Shown piece after piece: positions 8,174 to 18,210 of a stretch of DNA of 64,000 bases (the first letter of the stretch is position 1; each line of letters starts with the position of its first letter). Below the pieces are notes generated by a model, which was not told where the DNA came from, searched no databases, and saw nothing but the letters and a program-made list of their open reading frames with translations. Position numbers and translations under genes: made by a program. The stretch lies in the NCBI GenBank assembly GCA_024641665.1, contig JAHECP010000005.1, positions 21,005 to 85,004 on the forward strand. The letters run 5' to 3'. The DNA is from Acidobacteriota bacterium (lineage in GTDB: Bacteria; Acidobacteriota; Vicinamibacteria; Vicinamibacterales; JAHECP01).

Positions 8174-10618
8174 ATGGCCCAGGATCGATGGCTCGTCGGC
8201 CTCACCCAGGACGTGCGGCAGGGTCTCCGGCAGCTGGCGCGGGCCCCCGCCTTTGCCGTCGCCGTCGTCGTCCTGCTCGCGCTCGGCATCGGCATCAACG
8301 CGGCGACCTACAGCGTCGTCCGCAACGTGCTGCTCGATCCCCTCCCGTTTCCGGCGTCCGACCGGCTGACGATCGTGTGGTGGGGCGACAAGGGGTGGAC
8401 GGCGGACTTCCTCGGATCGGCGCCCGTCTCCGGACCCAACTTCCTCGACTGGCGAGATGAGAGCCGCTCGTTCGACGAGCTCGTGGCGAACACCCCCACG
8501 GCGGTCAACATGACCGGTCTCGGCGAAGCCGAACGCCTCCAGGGCACGGCCACGACGGCCGGCCTGTTCGAGGCGCTTGGCGCGCCGCCCGCGCGCGGGC
8601 GCACGCTCGGCCGGGACGACGAGCAGCCCGGCGCACCAGGCGTGGCCGTCATCAGCGACGCCTTCTGGCGGAACCGTCTCAACGCGGACCCGCAGGTGCT
8701 CCACCGATCGCTGACGCTCAACGGCGAGGCCCACGCCATCGTCGGGGTCATGCCGCCGGGGTTCCAGCATCCGTCACCCTGGTCGGTCGGCAAGCCGACC
8801 GACGCCTGGATTCCACTGAAACTCGACAAGCTGCGCGTGGGCCGTGACAGCAACCAGTACGTCGTGCTGGGCCGGCTGAAGCCCGACGTGACGTACGTGG
8901 CGGCGCAGGCCGAGATGACGGGCATCTCGGAGCGCCTGGTGCGCGCCCATCCCGACGTGGACAACCCCGGCGTGGCACTGCTCATCCCCCTGCGCCGCGT
9001 GCTGGTCGGACGCCTGTCGGGACGGCTGTGGATGCTGCTCGGCGCGTCGTGGCTGGTGTTCCTCATCGTCTGCGCCAACGTGACCGGGCTGCTCGTCGCG
9101 CGGGCGGCGCGGCGACGGACCGAGACGGCGATTCGCGCCAGCCTCGGCGCGAGCCGCGGCCGTCTGGCGCGCCAGTCCGCGCTCGAGCACCTGCCGCTGT
9201 GCGTCATCGGGGCTGGGGCCAGCGTCGCCGTCGCGGTGACGGCCACGAGCGTGCTCCGGTCGCTCATGCCGCCGACGATTCCGCGGATCGACGAGATCAG
9301 GGTCGATGGACCGGTGCTCGCAATGACCCTGGCGTTGGCCCTGATCGTGGCCGTGCTGGCCAGCGTCGTGCCCGCGCTGAGCCGCTCGCGCCGCACGCTC
9401 GCCGACGCGCTCAGACAGGGCAGGGGGCCCGCCGCCTCGGGCCGCGGAACGGGGCGGCGCGTGCTGGTCGTGGCGCAGTTCGCCCTCACGCTGATCCTGG
9501 CCCACGGCGCCGCGCTGATGTTGAGGAGCTACTGGATCGTTCGGACGATGGACACCGGGTTCAGCGCCGAGAACGTGCTGACGCTGCGCGTGGACCCGTA
9601 CGGTCCGGCCTACGAGCGGCCCGAGGCCGTCGGCAGGTTCTTCGAGGAGGCCGTGGCGCGGATCAGGTCGCTGCCGGGCGTCACGCGAGCGGCGGCCATC
9701 AGCCGGCTGCCGCTCGAGGGCGGCCGGAACAACACCGCGACGATTGAGGGCCGCGACCCGGCGCTCGGCCGCGGCCCGCTCGTCGAGACCCGGGTCGTCA
9801 CGCCGGGCTACTTCGACGCGATGGGCATTCGTCTCGTCTCGGGCCGGCTCGTCACCGACGCCGACGGCACGCCCGGCGCCCTGCCCGTTGCGGTCGTCAA
9901 CCAGCGGATGGCGCGCGAGTGGCCCGACAAGAGCCCGATCGGCAAGCGGTTTCGTTTCGGCGACGACGCGCCCTGGCTGGCCATTGTCGGCGTGGTGACC
10001 GACACGCGCCAGTGGGGCATCGAGGTCTCGCCGCGACCCGAGGCCTACATGGTCCACGGGGGCTCGCCGTTCGAGTCGGAGCTCCGCTATTTCGTCGTCC
10101 GGACGGCGAGCGATCCGATGGGCCTCGTGGGCGCGATCCGTCGCGAAATCGCGGCCGTGGACGACGACCAGCCGGTGGCCGACATCCGGACGATGGCCGA
10201 CGTCGTGGACACCGCCGTCGCCGAGCGCCGGTTTGGGACGATGCTGGTCGGGTTGTTCGCGGTGACCGCGGTCGTGCTGGTCCTGGCGGCGACCTATGCG
10301 CTGATGTCGTTCTTCGTGTCCCAGCGCTCGCCGGAGATCGGCGTGCGGATGGCGTTCGGCGCGACGCGCGGCAACGTGTTGTGGCTGACGCTGTCCGGGG
10401 CGCTGACGCTGACGGGCACGGGCGCGGTGATTGGTCTGGCCGGCGTTGCGATGACGGCGCGACTGGCGCGGGGCCTCGTCTACGGCATCAGCCCGAGCGA
10501 TCCCGCGACGGTCGCGGCCGGCACGTTGTTCGTGGTGCTGATCGGCCTTGCTGGCGCGCTCGTGCCCGCCTGGCGCGCGACGACCGTCGACCCGGTGACG
10601 ACGCTCAGGGCCGAGTGA
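8174..10618 (+). CDS. ADOP-type ABC transporter permease (814 aa)
   Basis: Membrane permease of the 'acidobacterial duplicated orphan permease' type, in which two MacB-PCD plus FtsX modules are fused. Near the N-terminus, GLRQLARAPAFAVAVVVLLA is the family's standard start. A periplasmic MacB-type domain (about 55-270) is followed by an FtsX block (about 280-420), a second periplasmic domain (about 440-680) and a final FtsX block with GVRMAFGATR (about 690-814). I start at the ATG at 8174 with AGGGTGG 5 bases upstream; a GTG at 8165 is possible. No ATP-binding subunit is adjacent, as is usual for this family. The role is probably export or lipoprotein-type transport, but the substrate is unknown. 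Confidence 0.88.
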   Translation: MAQDRWLVGLTQDVRQGLRQLARAPAFAVAVVVLLALGIGINAATYSVVRNVLLDPLPFPASDRLTIVWWGDKGWTADFLGSAPVSGPNFLDWRDESRSFDELVANTPTAVNMTGLGEAERLQGTATTAGLFEALGAPPARGRTLGRDDEQPGAPGVAVISDAFWRNRLNADPQVLHRSLTLNGEAHAIVGVMPPGFQHPSPWSVGKPTDAWIPLKLDKLRVGRDSNQYVVLGRLKPDVTYVAAQAEMTGISERLVRAHPDVDNPGVALLIPLRRVLVGRLSGRLWMLLGASWLVFLIVCANVTGLLVARAARRRTETAIRASLGASRGRLARQSALEHLPLCVIGAGASVAVAVTATSVLRSLMPPTIPRIDEIRVDGPVLAMTLALALIVAVLASVVPALSRSRRTLADALRQGRGPAASGRGTGRRVLVVAQFALTLILAHGAALMLRSYWIVRTMDTGFSAENVLTLRVDPYGPAYERPEAVGRFFEEAVARIRSLPGVTRAAAISRLPLEGGRNNTATIEGRDPALGRGPLVETRVVTPGYFDAMGIRLVSGRLVTDADGTPGALPVAVVNQRMAREWPDKSPIGKRFRFGDDAPWLAIVGVVTDTRQWGIEVSPRPEAYMVHGGSPFESELRYFVVRTASDPMGLVGAIRREIAAVDDDQPVADIRTMADVVDTAVAERRFGTMLVGLFAVTAVVLVLAATYALMSFFVSQRSPEIGVRMAFGATRGNVLWLTLSGALTLTGTGAVIGLAGVAMTARLARGLVYGISPSDPATVAAGTLFVVLIGLAGALVPAWRATTVDPVTTLRAE

Positions 10619-10759
10619 GGCCGTTCGTGACCGTGCTGGCCGATGGTGATCTCTGATGTTCGTTCAGATCTGAACAGCGGGCCCTAATCCTGGATATCGT
10701 CGCCGCTGGTGTCTTCAATCCTGGGATACGCGACAAAAAGCCAAAATGGTCGGTAGTTC

Positions 10760-10914
10760 GGACACTTCCGGACACTCCTACGCGCGCATGCGTGTGAGAG
10801 GCCAGACTACGCGCTGGCGCCCAGGACCCGGCAGAGCGCGCGAGTTGTGCAAGAAGGTGCGGTATCTGCCGACGACGTTCGAGCCGACTGCCTAATTCGC
10901 CCGGTCGGTTGGCC
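10760..10914. repeat. Dispersed intergenic repeat, copy A
   Basis: This stretch carries two blocks seen again near 57.1-57.5 kb. Block 1 (10760-10787) has the GGACACTTCCGGACAC core followed by CCTACGCGCGC. Block 2 (10859-10914) contains GCCGACGACGTTCGAGCC and CGGTCGGTTGGCC. Block 2 agrees with 57386-57441 at about 49 of 56 bases. The remaining parts of 10619-11224 contain no gene that I can support. Confidence 0.65.
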
Positions 10915-11224
10915 ATCTACGCGAGAATCTGGGTCACGTGGAACAAGTCGGAGTTCGGCGGGTCGCTACCAGGCACCCTTTACCCACGCGCGAGAGCGGC
11001 GTAGGATGTGGCACGTCTGCGGAATTGTGTCGATGCGTGAGGGGAAGGGCGTGAGGGGAGAGGAGCGGTGACGGTGGAGGAGTTGGGCGGGCGGGCGACG
11101 CCGCTCGTGCCGCCGACGCTGAATGACGAGGTTCTGGCACGGCCATTCGTTCCGTGCGCGGCGGCGAAAACGGCTCTCGTGCGGACCGCTTCTTTTGCAC
11201 GAGTGCCAAGTGCGGAGGTGGGTT

Positions 11225-13633
11225 ATGCCGCAGCGGCTGACTTCCTCATTACTCTTCGCGGGGTTTTGTGTGGCGGCCTGGTCCGCCCCGCCTGCTCTCG
11301 CGGCGTTGCGGGGCGCGGACGTGCCCGCGCCGCAAGCGACGGGTGCGCAATCCGGATGCGTCAAGGACGCTCAGAAGATGCTCGACGACGGGCGCGCGGA
11401 GTTCGAGCGTTGGAAGCGCGACCCGCGCGGCCGGACGCTCGCCTTTGTGTGCACGGACATGTCGAGCCGGTACCCTTGCGTTCCGGATCCGTTCGCGGAT
11501 GCGTTCATTGCGGTGGACGGCCCCTTTCCGAAAGACCCATGGGGGGAGCGTGTGAAGTTTGTGCGCGCCTGCGCCGGGTCGTGGACGACGGGGGACCTCG
11601 CGGGATACGACGATTGCGTCTGGCCGCTCGCCCTTCAGAAGCTCGAAGCGTACGTGAACAAGAAGATCGTCGCGTGCGGGCCAGAGGCGGCCACGCTCGA
11701 GCACGGTCTTGCTCATCCGCCTGGTGCGGCGCCTGCCTGGAGCCTGGATACGGAGATCGGCCAGACGCCGACGGTCGACGAGATGGCGCGCCGCATCGCC
11801 GGCACGAACGCGTTCATGGTCGCGGTCGATGAGAACGGTCGGCCGTACGTCATCGATGACTCGGGCCGGCCCAGGGCCATCTCGACGCTGCCCGTCCTGG
11901 CCGATCGGCTCAAGCTCGGCGGCCGGTTCGACGTGCTGTCGGATCAGGGCCTCATCGCGCAGGAGATCGCGGATCTCGTCGGCGATGCCGCGGCCGCGGA
12001 CAAGACGATCGCGGGCATCACCGGCGCCGATGCCGCGGCGCACGCCCGTACACTTTCACCGCACGAGTACATCGTCTTCGACCGAAACGGCCTCACGCAC
12101 TATCTACCGGGCGGCCAGGTCATCATCGCGAGTTCAGAGCACTCGAGCATCCGCGGCACGATCAACGGCGGCGGCGACTTCGTCAAGAGCGATCCGCCCA
12201 GCGCGACGCCGGAGGTCCTGCAGTTCCACGGCCAGGGCCCGTCGGTGAGCTTCGACCCCACCGGAACGAAGTTCGCCGTGGAGGTGGGCTACAACGGCGT
12301 GAGCGCGATCGCGGTGCTCGAAGGCACCGTCAAAGTGACTGAGCGTGCGACGGGCCGTGCGGCGAGCGTGTCTGCCGGGTCGGCCGTGGTCAGCGTGCCA
12401 GGGCGCGGCGTCACGCGCGTGTTTCCCCTGTCGTCGAAGGCGAGCGCGAGCCTAGGCCGGCCGATGAGCTCGCCACTGCAGGAGGCGCGCGTGGCGTCGT
12501 CTGGTGGCTGGAGCCTGACCGGCACCTGGCTCGACCAAGCCAACGGCGTCTACGTCGTCACGCAGTCCGGTTCGACGGTGACCTGGTCGGCGCATGCCGC
12601 GGACAACCGGCAGTGGGGACACACGTTCACCGGGACGATCAATGGTGACATGGTCGAGGGCGACTTCCAGGACGTGCCGCCGTACCCCATTCGCTTGAGT
12701 GGCCACATCAAGCTGCGGATCGTCGACGCCACGCACATGACACTCGTGTCGAGCTCGGGGCCGTTCGGGGCGAGTGCGTGGACGCGCCAGACGCCAGTGC
12801 CGCCCGAAGCGAGCATACCGGTGACGTCCGCGCCGGAGCCGACAGTCACCGTGCCCGCCCGCATTCTCGGCCTGACCGCCGCGCACGCCGTGAGGGGGGG
12901 GCGCCCGGTCGGGGCAACCGAGACCTTCACGCCAGACGATGGACCGATCTACGTGTGGTTTCAGCACGAAGGCTGTCCGGCTGGCACCATCGTCAAGTCC
13001 GACTGGTATTTCCTCGGAAGCGATCCGTCGACGCACATTGGCGACGTGACGATCACGGTCGGACCGGTCGGTAACTGGGGCCAGTTCAACCTCGAGCTGG
13101 CACCCGGCAAGCGCTGGCCGGCGGGCGACTATCGCGTCGATCTGACGGTCCACAACACCGTCGCGGCTTCGACGCGCTTCCGCGTCGTGTCAGCCGGCGC
13201 GGGGAACGAGCCGCGCGTCTACCGACATCCGAGTGCCGGCTATCAGCTCGTCGTGCCCAACGGCTGGTCGCTGAGCGACGACGCGGCGCCAGCCGATGTC
13301 CGGCTGACGGCGCCGGATGGCGCCGGCATGATCGAGATCACGTCCGGCCGCGTATCCGTGAAGGTCGATCCCGTCTCGTATGCGGCGGGATGGGAATCGC
13401 GGGCCGTCGGACCGACGGAGGTGCTGAGGGTCAAGCGCGCCGGGCGGGTGCTGGATGTCGACGGGCAGCCGGCGTACGCGGGCACGTACGAAGGCGCGGA
13501 GGCTATTTCGAAGGTGGTCTTCGTCAGCTATCCGGATCACTTTGTGGTTCTGGCCGGAACGTTCGCGACGAGCGGCTTCGCCGCCGGTGAAGCGGTGTTC
13601 GATCGCGTGATCGAGGGTTTTCGCGGACGGTAG
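11225..13633 (+). CDS. Secreted multidomain protein with FecR-like and PsbP-like domains (802 aa)
   Basis: Exported protein of unknown role. A signal peptide (residues 1-27, ending near PPALAA) is followed by a region with several cysteines (about 35-165) that I do not recognise. A FecR-like beta domain (about 300-410) contains FAVEVGYNGVSAIAVLEGTV. A lipocalin-like 'LTGTW' segment spans about 427-520, and another beta domain spans about 545-655. The C-terminal part (about 660-802) resembles PsbP/Mog1-type folds (YRHPSAGYQLVVPNGW). GGAGGT at 11214-11219 sits 5 bases before the ATG. There is no neighbouring sigma factor or TonB receptor, so the FecR-like part is unlikely to act in classical cell-surface signalling. 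Confidence 0.75.
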   Translation: MPQRLTSSLLFAGFCVAAWSAPPALAALRGADVPAPQATGAQSGCVKDAQKMLDDGRAEFERWKRDPRGRTLAFVCTDMSSRYPCVPDPFADAFIAVDGPFPKDPWGERVKFVRACAGSWTTGDLAGYDDCVWPLALQKLEAYVNKKIVACGPEAATLEHGLAHPPGAAPAWSLDTEIGQTPTVDEMARRIAGTNAFMVAVDENGRPYVIDDSGRPRAISTLPVLADRLKLGGRFDVLSDQGLIAQEIADLVGDAAAADKTIAGITGADAAAHARTLSPHEYIVFDRNGLTHYLPGGQVIIASSEHSSIRGTINGGGDFVKSDPPSATPEVLQFHGQGPSVSFDPTGTKFAVEVGYNGVSAIAVLEGTVKVTERATGRAASVSAGSAVVSVPGRGVTRVFPLSSKASASLGRPMSSPLQEARVASSGGWSLTGTWLDQANGVYVVTQSGSTVTWSAHAADNRQWGHTFTGTINGDMVEGDFQDVPPYPIRLSGHIKLRIVDATHMTLVSSSGPFGASAWTRQTPVPPEASIPVTSAPEPTVTVPARILGLTAAHAVRGGRPVGATETFTPDDGPIYVWFQHEGCPAGTIVKSDWYFLGSDPSTHIGDVTITVGPVGNWGQFNLELAPGKRWPAGDYRVDLTVHNTVAASTRFRVVSAGAGNEPRVYRHPSAGYQLVVPNGWSLSDDAAPADVRLTAPDGAGMIEITSGRVSVKVDPVSYAAGWESRAVGPTEVLRVKRAGRVLDVDGQPAYAGTYEGAEAISKVVFVSYPDHFVVLAGTFATSGFAAGEAVFDRVIEGFRGR

Positions 13634-13689
13634 TGTGCACGCTGGCTTCGGGGCCGACGGTCGCGCGGCCGCTCGGCGAGAGGCTGGAA

Positions 13690-13806
13690 CTGGTACAAGA
13701 GGCCCCGCGCTCGAACGTCCTCGAAGCGCCGCAGGTAAGCGTCCCATCCTGCACCGATATCCGGCGCTGGTACGCCCGCGTCCAGCTTCGTCCGCAGCTC
13801 GTCCGA
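13690..13806 (-). pseudogene. Possible C-terminal relic of a DUF1343 (NamZ-like) gene
   Basis: The minus strand reads SDELRTKLDAGVPAPDIGAG then WDAYLRRFEDVRARGLLYQ. This resembles the last ~40 residues of DUF1343 (NamZ exo-muramidase) proteins, which end in a 'W...L..F...R..YLLY' pattern. No start, catalytic part or proper stop is present, so at most it is a fragment. The remainder of 13634-14069 shows no other supported feature. Confidence 0.35.
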
Positions 13807-14069
13807 CCCGGCGGTGGGTCTGCCGGCCGCCGTCCGGGCCTGTGCTCTTCCCGGCATTTGCGTTATGCTTCGCGCACCTGGGCCCGGGCTCCAGGAGGCG
13901 CCCACGAGCCGGCTCTGAGGAACGCGACCTCCTGCCGCGCGCGCTCCGCGTGCAGCGCACGCCCTGCGTTGTCCTCGAGCACCACGAACCTGTTCAACCG
14001 CCGCGTCTCCGCCTGCCCGGCCCTCCAATCTGGCCGGCGGGATGACCCTGCCCATCGGAGCCGAGCAGT

Positions 14070-16193
14070 ATGCTTCTTCATCCTCTTGTGCTCGTTCGCC
14101 ACCGCCGCGTGCTGATCGCGCTCGTGGGCCTGGCCACCGTCGTGCTGGCCGGCGACGCCCTGCGTGCCCGCCAGAATTCCTACGACCTGCAGACGTTACG
14201 CGGCCAGATCGACACCGGCTTCCGGCCGGGACAAGACGACTGGCAGTTTCCGAACTATGGGTCCACTGCGTCCTACTGGCCCGACGGACACGGCCTGGGG
14301 ATGGTGCTCACGGCGGTCTGGTACTTCGGTGCGAAACCAGACGGCGGCGGGGCGCACCTCTACAACCGCTACGACAACAACGGCGGCGGCCCGACGACGA
14401 TTTGGGAGGACGACAGCCTCGCGCTGCGGCTCGTGTCGACCGTCGAATCGGATCTCGAGCAGGAGCCGGCGGTGGTCACACCCGACGTGGTCGCGGCAAA
14501 ACAGACGCCGAAAGATGTGTGGCGCGAGGTGGCATCGGCCATGCTCCAGACGCACGAGCCGCAGATTCTGACGGCGCTGGAGGTGACCGACGACGAGCGC
14601 CGGATCGTCGCCGTCAAGTACCTCCTGGTCTATCGCATCTCGGACACCAAGCTCTACGTGGCCGACCCCGTCTATCCTGGTCACGAGCGCCTTCCGGTCG
14701 AACTGACCCTGGATGGCAAGTTCCAGCCCTACCTGTCGAGGGACCGCGCCGATCTCGACAAGGTCTCGCAATACAACACGATGATGCCCTTTCCTATCGG
14801 CCCTAAGATAAGGGCTCAGCTCCCGAAACGATGGCAGCAGTTCAGAAGCGGCAAGTTTGACGCGGATCCGTTTCTCAGCTACGCGCTGATGACGGTGAAT
14901 GCCGACGGTAAGAAGTATGAACTGAGGGACGGGGAAACCTACTCTGAGCCGACGATCACGATTGTCGCCGAGAACGGGACCCTGCCGTTTGGCGTCAGCG
15001 TCTATCGAGACGGGGCGTGGATGAACCAGGATACCGACACGGGCGTGGTGATTGGTCTACGGCCGGGCAAGAATGTCCTTGGGTTGAAGATCTCATTGAA
15101 GGCGTTGGATGGGAAGTGGGTCTGGCACGATTTCAAGTACCTGACGGTCAATTCGACGGCCTGCGACCTGAGGGTCTTGCCGGCCCGCCAGTACTGTGTG
15201 GTCGGCCAGCACTGCCCTGTGCCGTTTGCCGCGTCCACACTGCTTCCGCTCGACGGGCTCGCCATCGACTGGTACCTCGACGACGCGCTCCAGACGTTGG
15301 ATGGCCCCAAAGACATGGACGTCACAGCGTCCGAAGAGGGGCCACACTACGTCAAGGCCGCGTTGCGCAACAAGGAGACCGGCAGAATCGCGTGCGAGGC
15401 AGAGGCCATGGCCAACGTCCAGCCCGAGCCGGCCGCCGCCAAGGAGCCCGCGAAGGCCGTGGAGCCACCGCCACCGCCGAGCCGCGTGGATGTGGAGACG
15501 CCGCCACCGGAGAGCCACGGGAATCCGGAGTTCTGGGCCACATTGCACAAGTGCGACACGATTTGGGTGGAGGTTGGTTTTGCGGGCGCGGAGTACAAAG
15601 GAGAGTACAGCGACGGAGGGTTGGAAACGTATCAGGAGTCCTCTTGGCAGACCATTGGCGGCCGGCCCTATGACCTCAGCGCCGGGACGGCACCTCCCGT
15701 CTGGGACGGTACGACGTTTGTCTGGCTCTACTCGACCAAGAATGCCAGGGGCGAGATCCGAGGGACGATTTCTCCAGACGACGGGCGGATACTCAGCCTG
15801 ACAGCCAGTCAAACTGCAACGTTCCAGGTTAACGCCCCCAACGATCCGGTTGAATCCCACGGGACCATCACATGGCGGATCGAAGCGAAAAATATCCTCG
15901 TCGCATACTGGGATCAGGAGGCCAGTGTGCATGAGGGCGTTTCGTACGGAACGTCGCCGAGCATCGACGTGCCGAACGTCGAGGCGAACGTGGTCAGGGT
16001 GGAGTATACGGAGCTGGAGGCGTTCTCCCACGACCCCCGAGGCGGCAAGACGGGCCGCATTGACCGCCGCAAGACCCTTGCTGTTCCGAACTGGTCGGGC
16101 GGGTCATCCATCAATGTCGTGTTTGCGATCACGAAGAAAGGCCTTGTTCCGCCGCCGTTCGAGATGTGGTATTTCGGGCTGGGAATCCGTTGA
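14070..16193 (+). CDS. Membrane-anchored papain-fold-like protein, catalytic residues apparently lost (707 aa)
   Basis: Hypothetical protein. A hydrophobic segment (about residues 10-32) is a signal or anchor. Residues 40-215 have the layout of a papain-like/C39-type peptidase: SYWPDGHGLGMVLTAVWYF, where active homologues typically have G-(N/D)-C-(Y/F)-G-M, and VKYLLVYRISDTKLYVADP, where a catalytic His normally precedes the strand. Here the Cys position is Leu and the His position is Tyr, so proteolysis is unlikely. A proline-rich linker (about 450-490) leads to a beta-rich C-terminal domain (about 495-707) unlike any family I know. It has no operon partner. The fold assignment is tentative. 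Confidence 0.6.
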   Translation: MLLHPLVLVRHRRVLIALVGLATVVLAGDALRARQNSYDLQTLRGQIDTGFRPGQDDWQFPNYGSTASYWPDGHGLGMVLTAVWYFGAKPDGGGAHLYNRYDNNGGGPTTIWEDDSLALRLVSTVESDLEQEPAVVTPDVVAAKQTPKDVWREVASAMLQTHEPQILTALEVTDDERRIVAVKYLLVYRISDTKLYVADPVYPGHERLPVELTLDGKFQPYLSRDRADLDKVSQYNTMMPFPIGPKIRAQLPKRWQQFRSGKFDADPFLSYALMTVNADGKKYELRDGETYSEPTITIVAENGTLPFGVSVYRDGAWMNQDTDTGVVIGLRPGKNVLGLKISLKALDGKWVWHDFKYLTVNSTACDLRVLPARQYCVVGQHCPVPFAASTLLPLDGLAIDWYLDDALQTLDGPKDMDVTASEEGPHYVKAALRNKETGRIACEAEAMANVQPEPAAAKEPAKAVEPPPPPSRVDVETPPPESHGNPEFWATLHKCDTIWVEVGFAGAEYKGEYSDGGLETYQESSWQTIGGRPYDLSAGTAPPVWDGTTFVWLYSTKNARGEIRGTISPDDGRILSLTASQTATFQVNAPNDPVESHGTITWRIEAKNILVAYWDQEASVHEGVSYGTSPSIDVPNVEANVVRVEYTELEAFSHDPRGGKTGRIDRRKTLAVPNWSGGSSINVVFAITKKGLVPPPFEMWYFGLGIR

Positions 16194-16503
16194 GCCGCCG
16201 ACGGTGCCGCGCGCCACGCCCGACCGCGTGCGGGTCTTGGCCTGCGAACTGCTGTTTCGGTCTGCGTGCTGCGAGGGTGCCGGTGGTGTTCCCCCAGGTC
16301 GCTTCCGGAATGACCAATCACGCGGCCCCGGAGCACTCTGAACATTCCGAGTTCTCGTTTGCGCCGACGACCAAGTAGGAAGTGCTCTTGAGTCCACAGC
16401 GGCCTCAGCCTCTCTCGAGGCGGGTTCACAGCCGGCCGCGACGGGCAGGACGGTGTACTTGGACCCGGCGGGTCGGCCGCCCGCCGGGTTCCAGACTCTC
16501 ACG
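16194..16503. other. Intergenic stretch, nothing recognised
   Basis: About 310 bases lie between two convergent genes. I see no RNA gene, repeat or convincing small reading frame. A possible reading frame ending in EHSEFSFAPTTK has no ribosome site or family resemblance. Confidence 0.4.
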
Positions 16504-17604
16504 TCACTTGGAGTTCTTCTCAACCACCCACTGGGCCACCTGCGGCATCACGACTGGATAGTACTCCACCGCGCAATGCTCGCCGAGGCCGAGCAGCCAC
16601 AGATCGGCCACCTTCGCCGACTCGTAGGTCGACATCAGGTCCGCGACGGGGCTGCCGGGATCGCGCGTGCCGTTGACCACGAGTAGAGGCCCGTTGATCA
16701 GCTTGCCCTGTCCGACTTTTGCCGCATCCACCAACGAGTTGGGCTTGCCCAAGTGCAGCGCCGCACACATGGCCACGACCGACGTGATGCGTGGATCGTT
16801 TCGCAGGGCCACACGCAAGGAGGCGCCCCCGCCATAGCTTTGCCCGAAGAAGCTGATGCGCTTGGCATCGATATCCCCTCGCTTCATGTAGTGCTCCATG
16901 ATGGCGATATGGGCGTCCGACGCGGGATCTCTGGGCCATTGCCTGCTCTCGCCGAAGCCGGGCAGGTCGAAGGTGGCGACGGCCAGTCCTTTGGCGAGCA
17001 TGTCCTGGACGGGGCGGTAGTGGTTCGCCTTGTACTGGTCGACGCCTCCGCTCCAGATGACGAGCGGCGGCTTCTCGACGCCCAGCGGCCGGTGCAGATA
17101 GGTGACGAGATGGCCGTCCTTGTACGGCACGTTCACCACCTCCAGCGGCACGTCGAACAGCTTTCCTCCCTTCTGATACGCGCGCAGCTGCTCATCGTAG
17201 TCCCGAGCTTCCTCGGCGTTGGTGACCCTCGGGAACCAGCCGAGCGCGTAGTAGGCGACGGCCGTCATGTAGGCGTCGAGGGCTGCTCGACGCGGTCCCC
17301 GCTTGGCGATCGCGTCGCCGAGGCCCTCGTAGTACTCGCCGAGGATGCGCCACTCGTAGACCCAGGATCCGGGGGCATCGCCTTCCCGCTTCGTGATCCG
17401 CTGGACCGTTTGGCGGATGATGTTCTCATCTCCGCCGAGGTACGTGTACGCCCGGATGCGGCGCTCCTCAAGCACCGCATGCCCGTCCTTTATGTCCTGG
17501 GCAAAGCTGGGCGAGACAGCCAGCAGTGAGAACAGTGGCACGGCCAGGCAGATCGCCACTGATCCGCAGAGTGCCCGCGTGAGGGTCTTCCTGAGAGGGG
17601 GCAT
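16504..17604 (-). CDS. Secreted alpha/beta hydrolase, FrsA/dienelactone-hydrolase-like (366 aa)
   Basis: Exported esterase/peptidase-like hydrolase. A signal peptide (ALCGSVAICLAVPLFSLLA...SFAQ) is followed by a helical region (about 35-140) and a typical alpha/beta hydrolase core. The nucleophile elbow is GQSYGGG near residue 250. The acid is probably the Asp in NGTRDP near residue 320, and the catalytic His is in LGEHCAVEYYP near residue 345. The ATG at 17604 fits the start of the signal peptide, with AAGGA upstream; an in-frame extension further upstream has no coding character. The layout resembles DUF1100/FrsA-type hydrolases. The substrate is unknown. Confidence 0.75.
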   Translation of the reverse strand: MPPLRKTLTRALCGSVAICLAVPLFSLLAVSPSFAQDIKDGHAVLEERRIRAYTYLGGDENIIRQTVQRITKREGDAPGSWVYEWRILGEYYEGLGDAIAKRGPRRAALDAYMTAVAYYALGWFPRVTNAEEARDYDEQLRAYQKGGKLFDVPLEVVNVPYKDGHLVTYLHRPLGVEKPPLVIWSGGVDQYKANHYRPVQDMLAKGLAVATFDLPGFGESRQWPRDPASDAHIAIMEHYMKRGDIDAKRISFFGQSYGGGASLRVALRNDPRITSVVAMCAALHLGKPNSLVDAAKVGQGKLINGPLLVVNGTRDPGSPVADLMSTYESAKVADLWLLGLGEHCAVEYYPVVMPQVAQWVVEKNSK

Positions 17605-18210
17605 GAGGTCAGTCCTTTCCGTTGTTGACCGAGACGTGCCATGGCTCCGGAGGGGAGGCTGGCGGCAAGGGACGCGGCACTGGGGAATCTCGCCATCATC
17701 CCGTGGGAGCGTTAGGGTAGCACGAGAGCCCGGGAAAAGGTCGATTACGATCGTTGGAGCAGCCGATAGCCGTTCGCCCGTCCCCGAAGACCGGCACAGA
17801 CGGCCCGGGCCCACGGCGGCGCTCGCGTCGTCTTCCACGGCTGCCGTATGTTTCACCGCCGTGGACGCGCCGCCTGTGCGAACCGTCCGACTCTTCCGGC
17901 GCGCGCCTTCGAGGACGCGGTGCTCAACGTCTTGGGCGGCGGATACTACACGTTTGCCGGCACCGGGACGGTGCGCCCGTTGCTCGCGGGGGTTGTACCT
18001 AAGTTGGCGTCCCCAACGGGACCAGACGACGCTTGGGCCACGCGCATCTCGACGCGCGTCAAGGCGGCGTAGTCCGTCGCAGAGCGAGATAGCGACACAT
18101 GCAGGTCTGATCAAGTTGCGAGGGGCACGCTGCTCCCGACCGTTCCATCTGAACGAGCGTCTAATTGTGGACAAGGTTAGCAGCGCCTCGCAGGTAGAAA
18201 GGAACACCGA
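17605..18210. other. Intergenic stretch with an unrecognised coding-like patch
   Basis: About 600 bases separate the divergent hydrolase and lipocalin-like genes. On the plus strand, 17905-18072 reads FEDAVLNVLGGGYYTFAGTG then TVRPLLAGVVPKLASPTG and a stop. It looks protein-like but matches nothing I know and has no start, so it may be a gene relic. Nothing else is supported. Confidence 0.3.

Noticed and set aside
13863..14102. A minus-strand frame with RRLNRFVVLEDNAGRALHAE.
   Set aside because: It looks protein-like but has no ribosome site or known family, and the DUF1343-like relic in the adjacent frame is a better, though weak, explanation.
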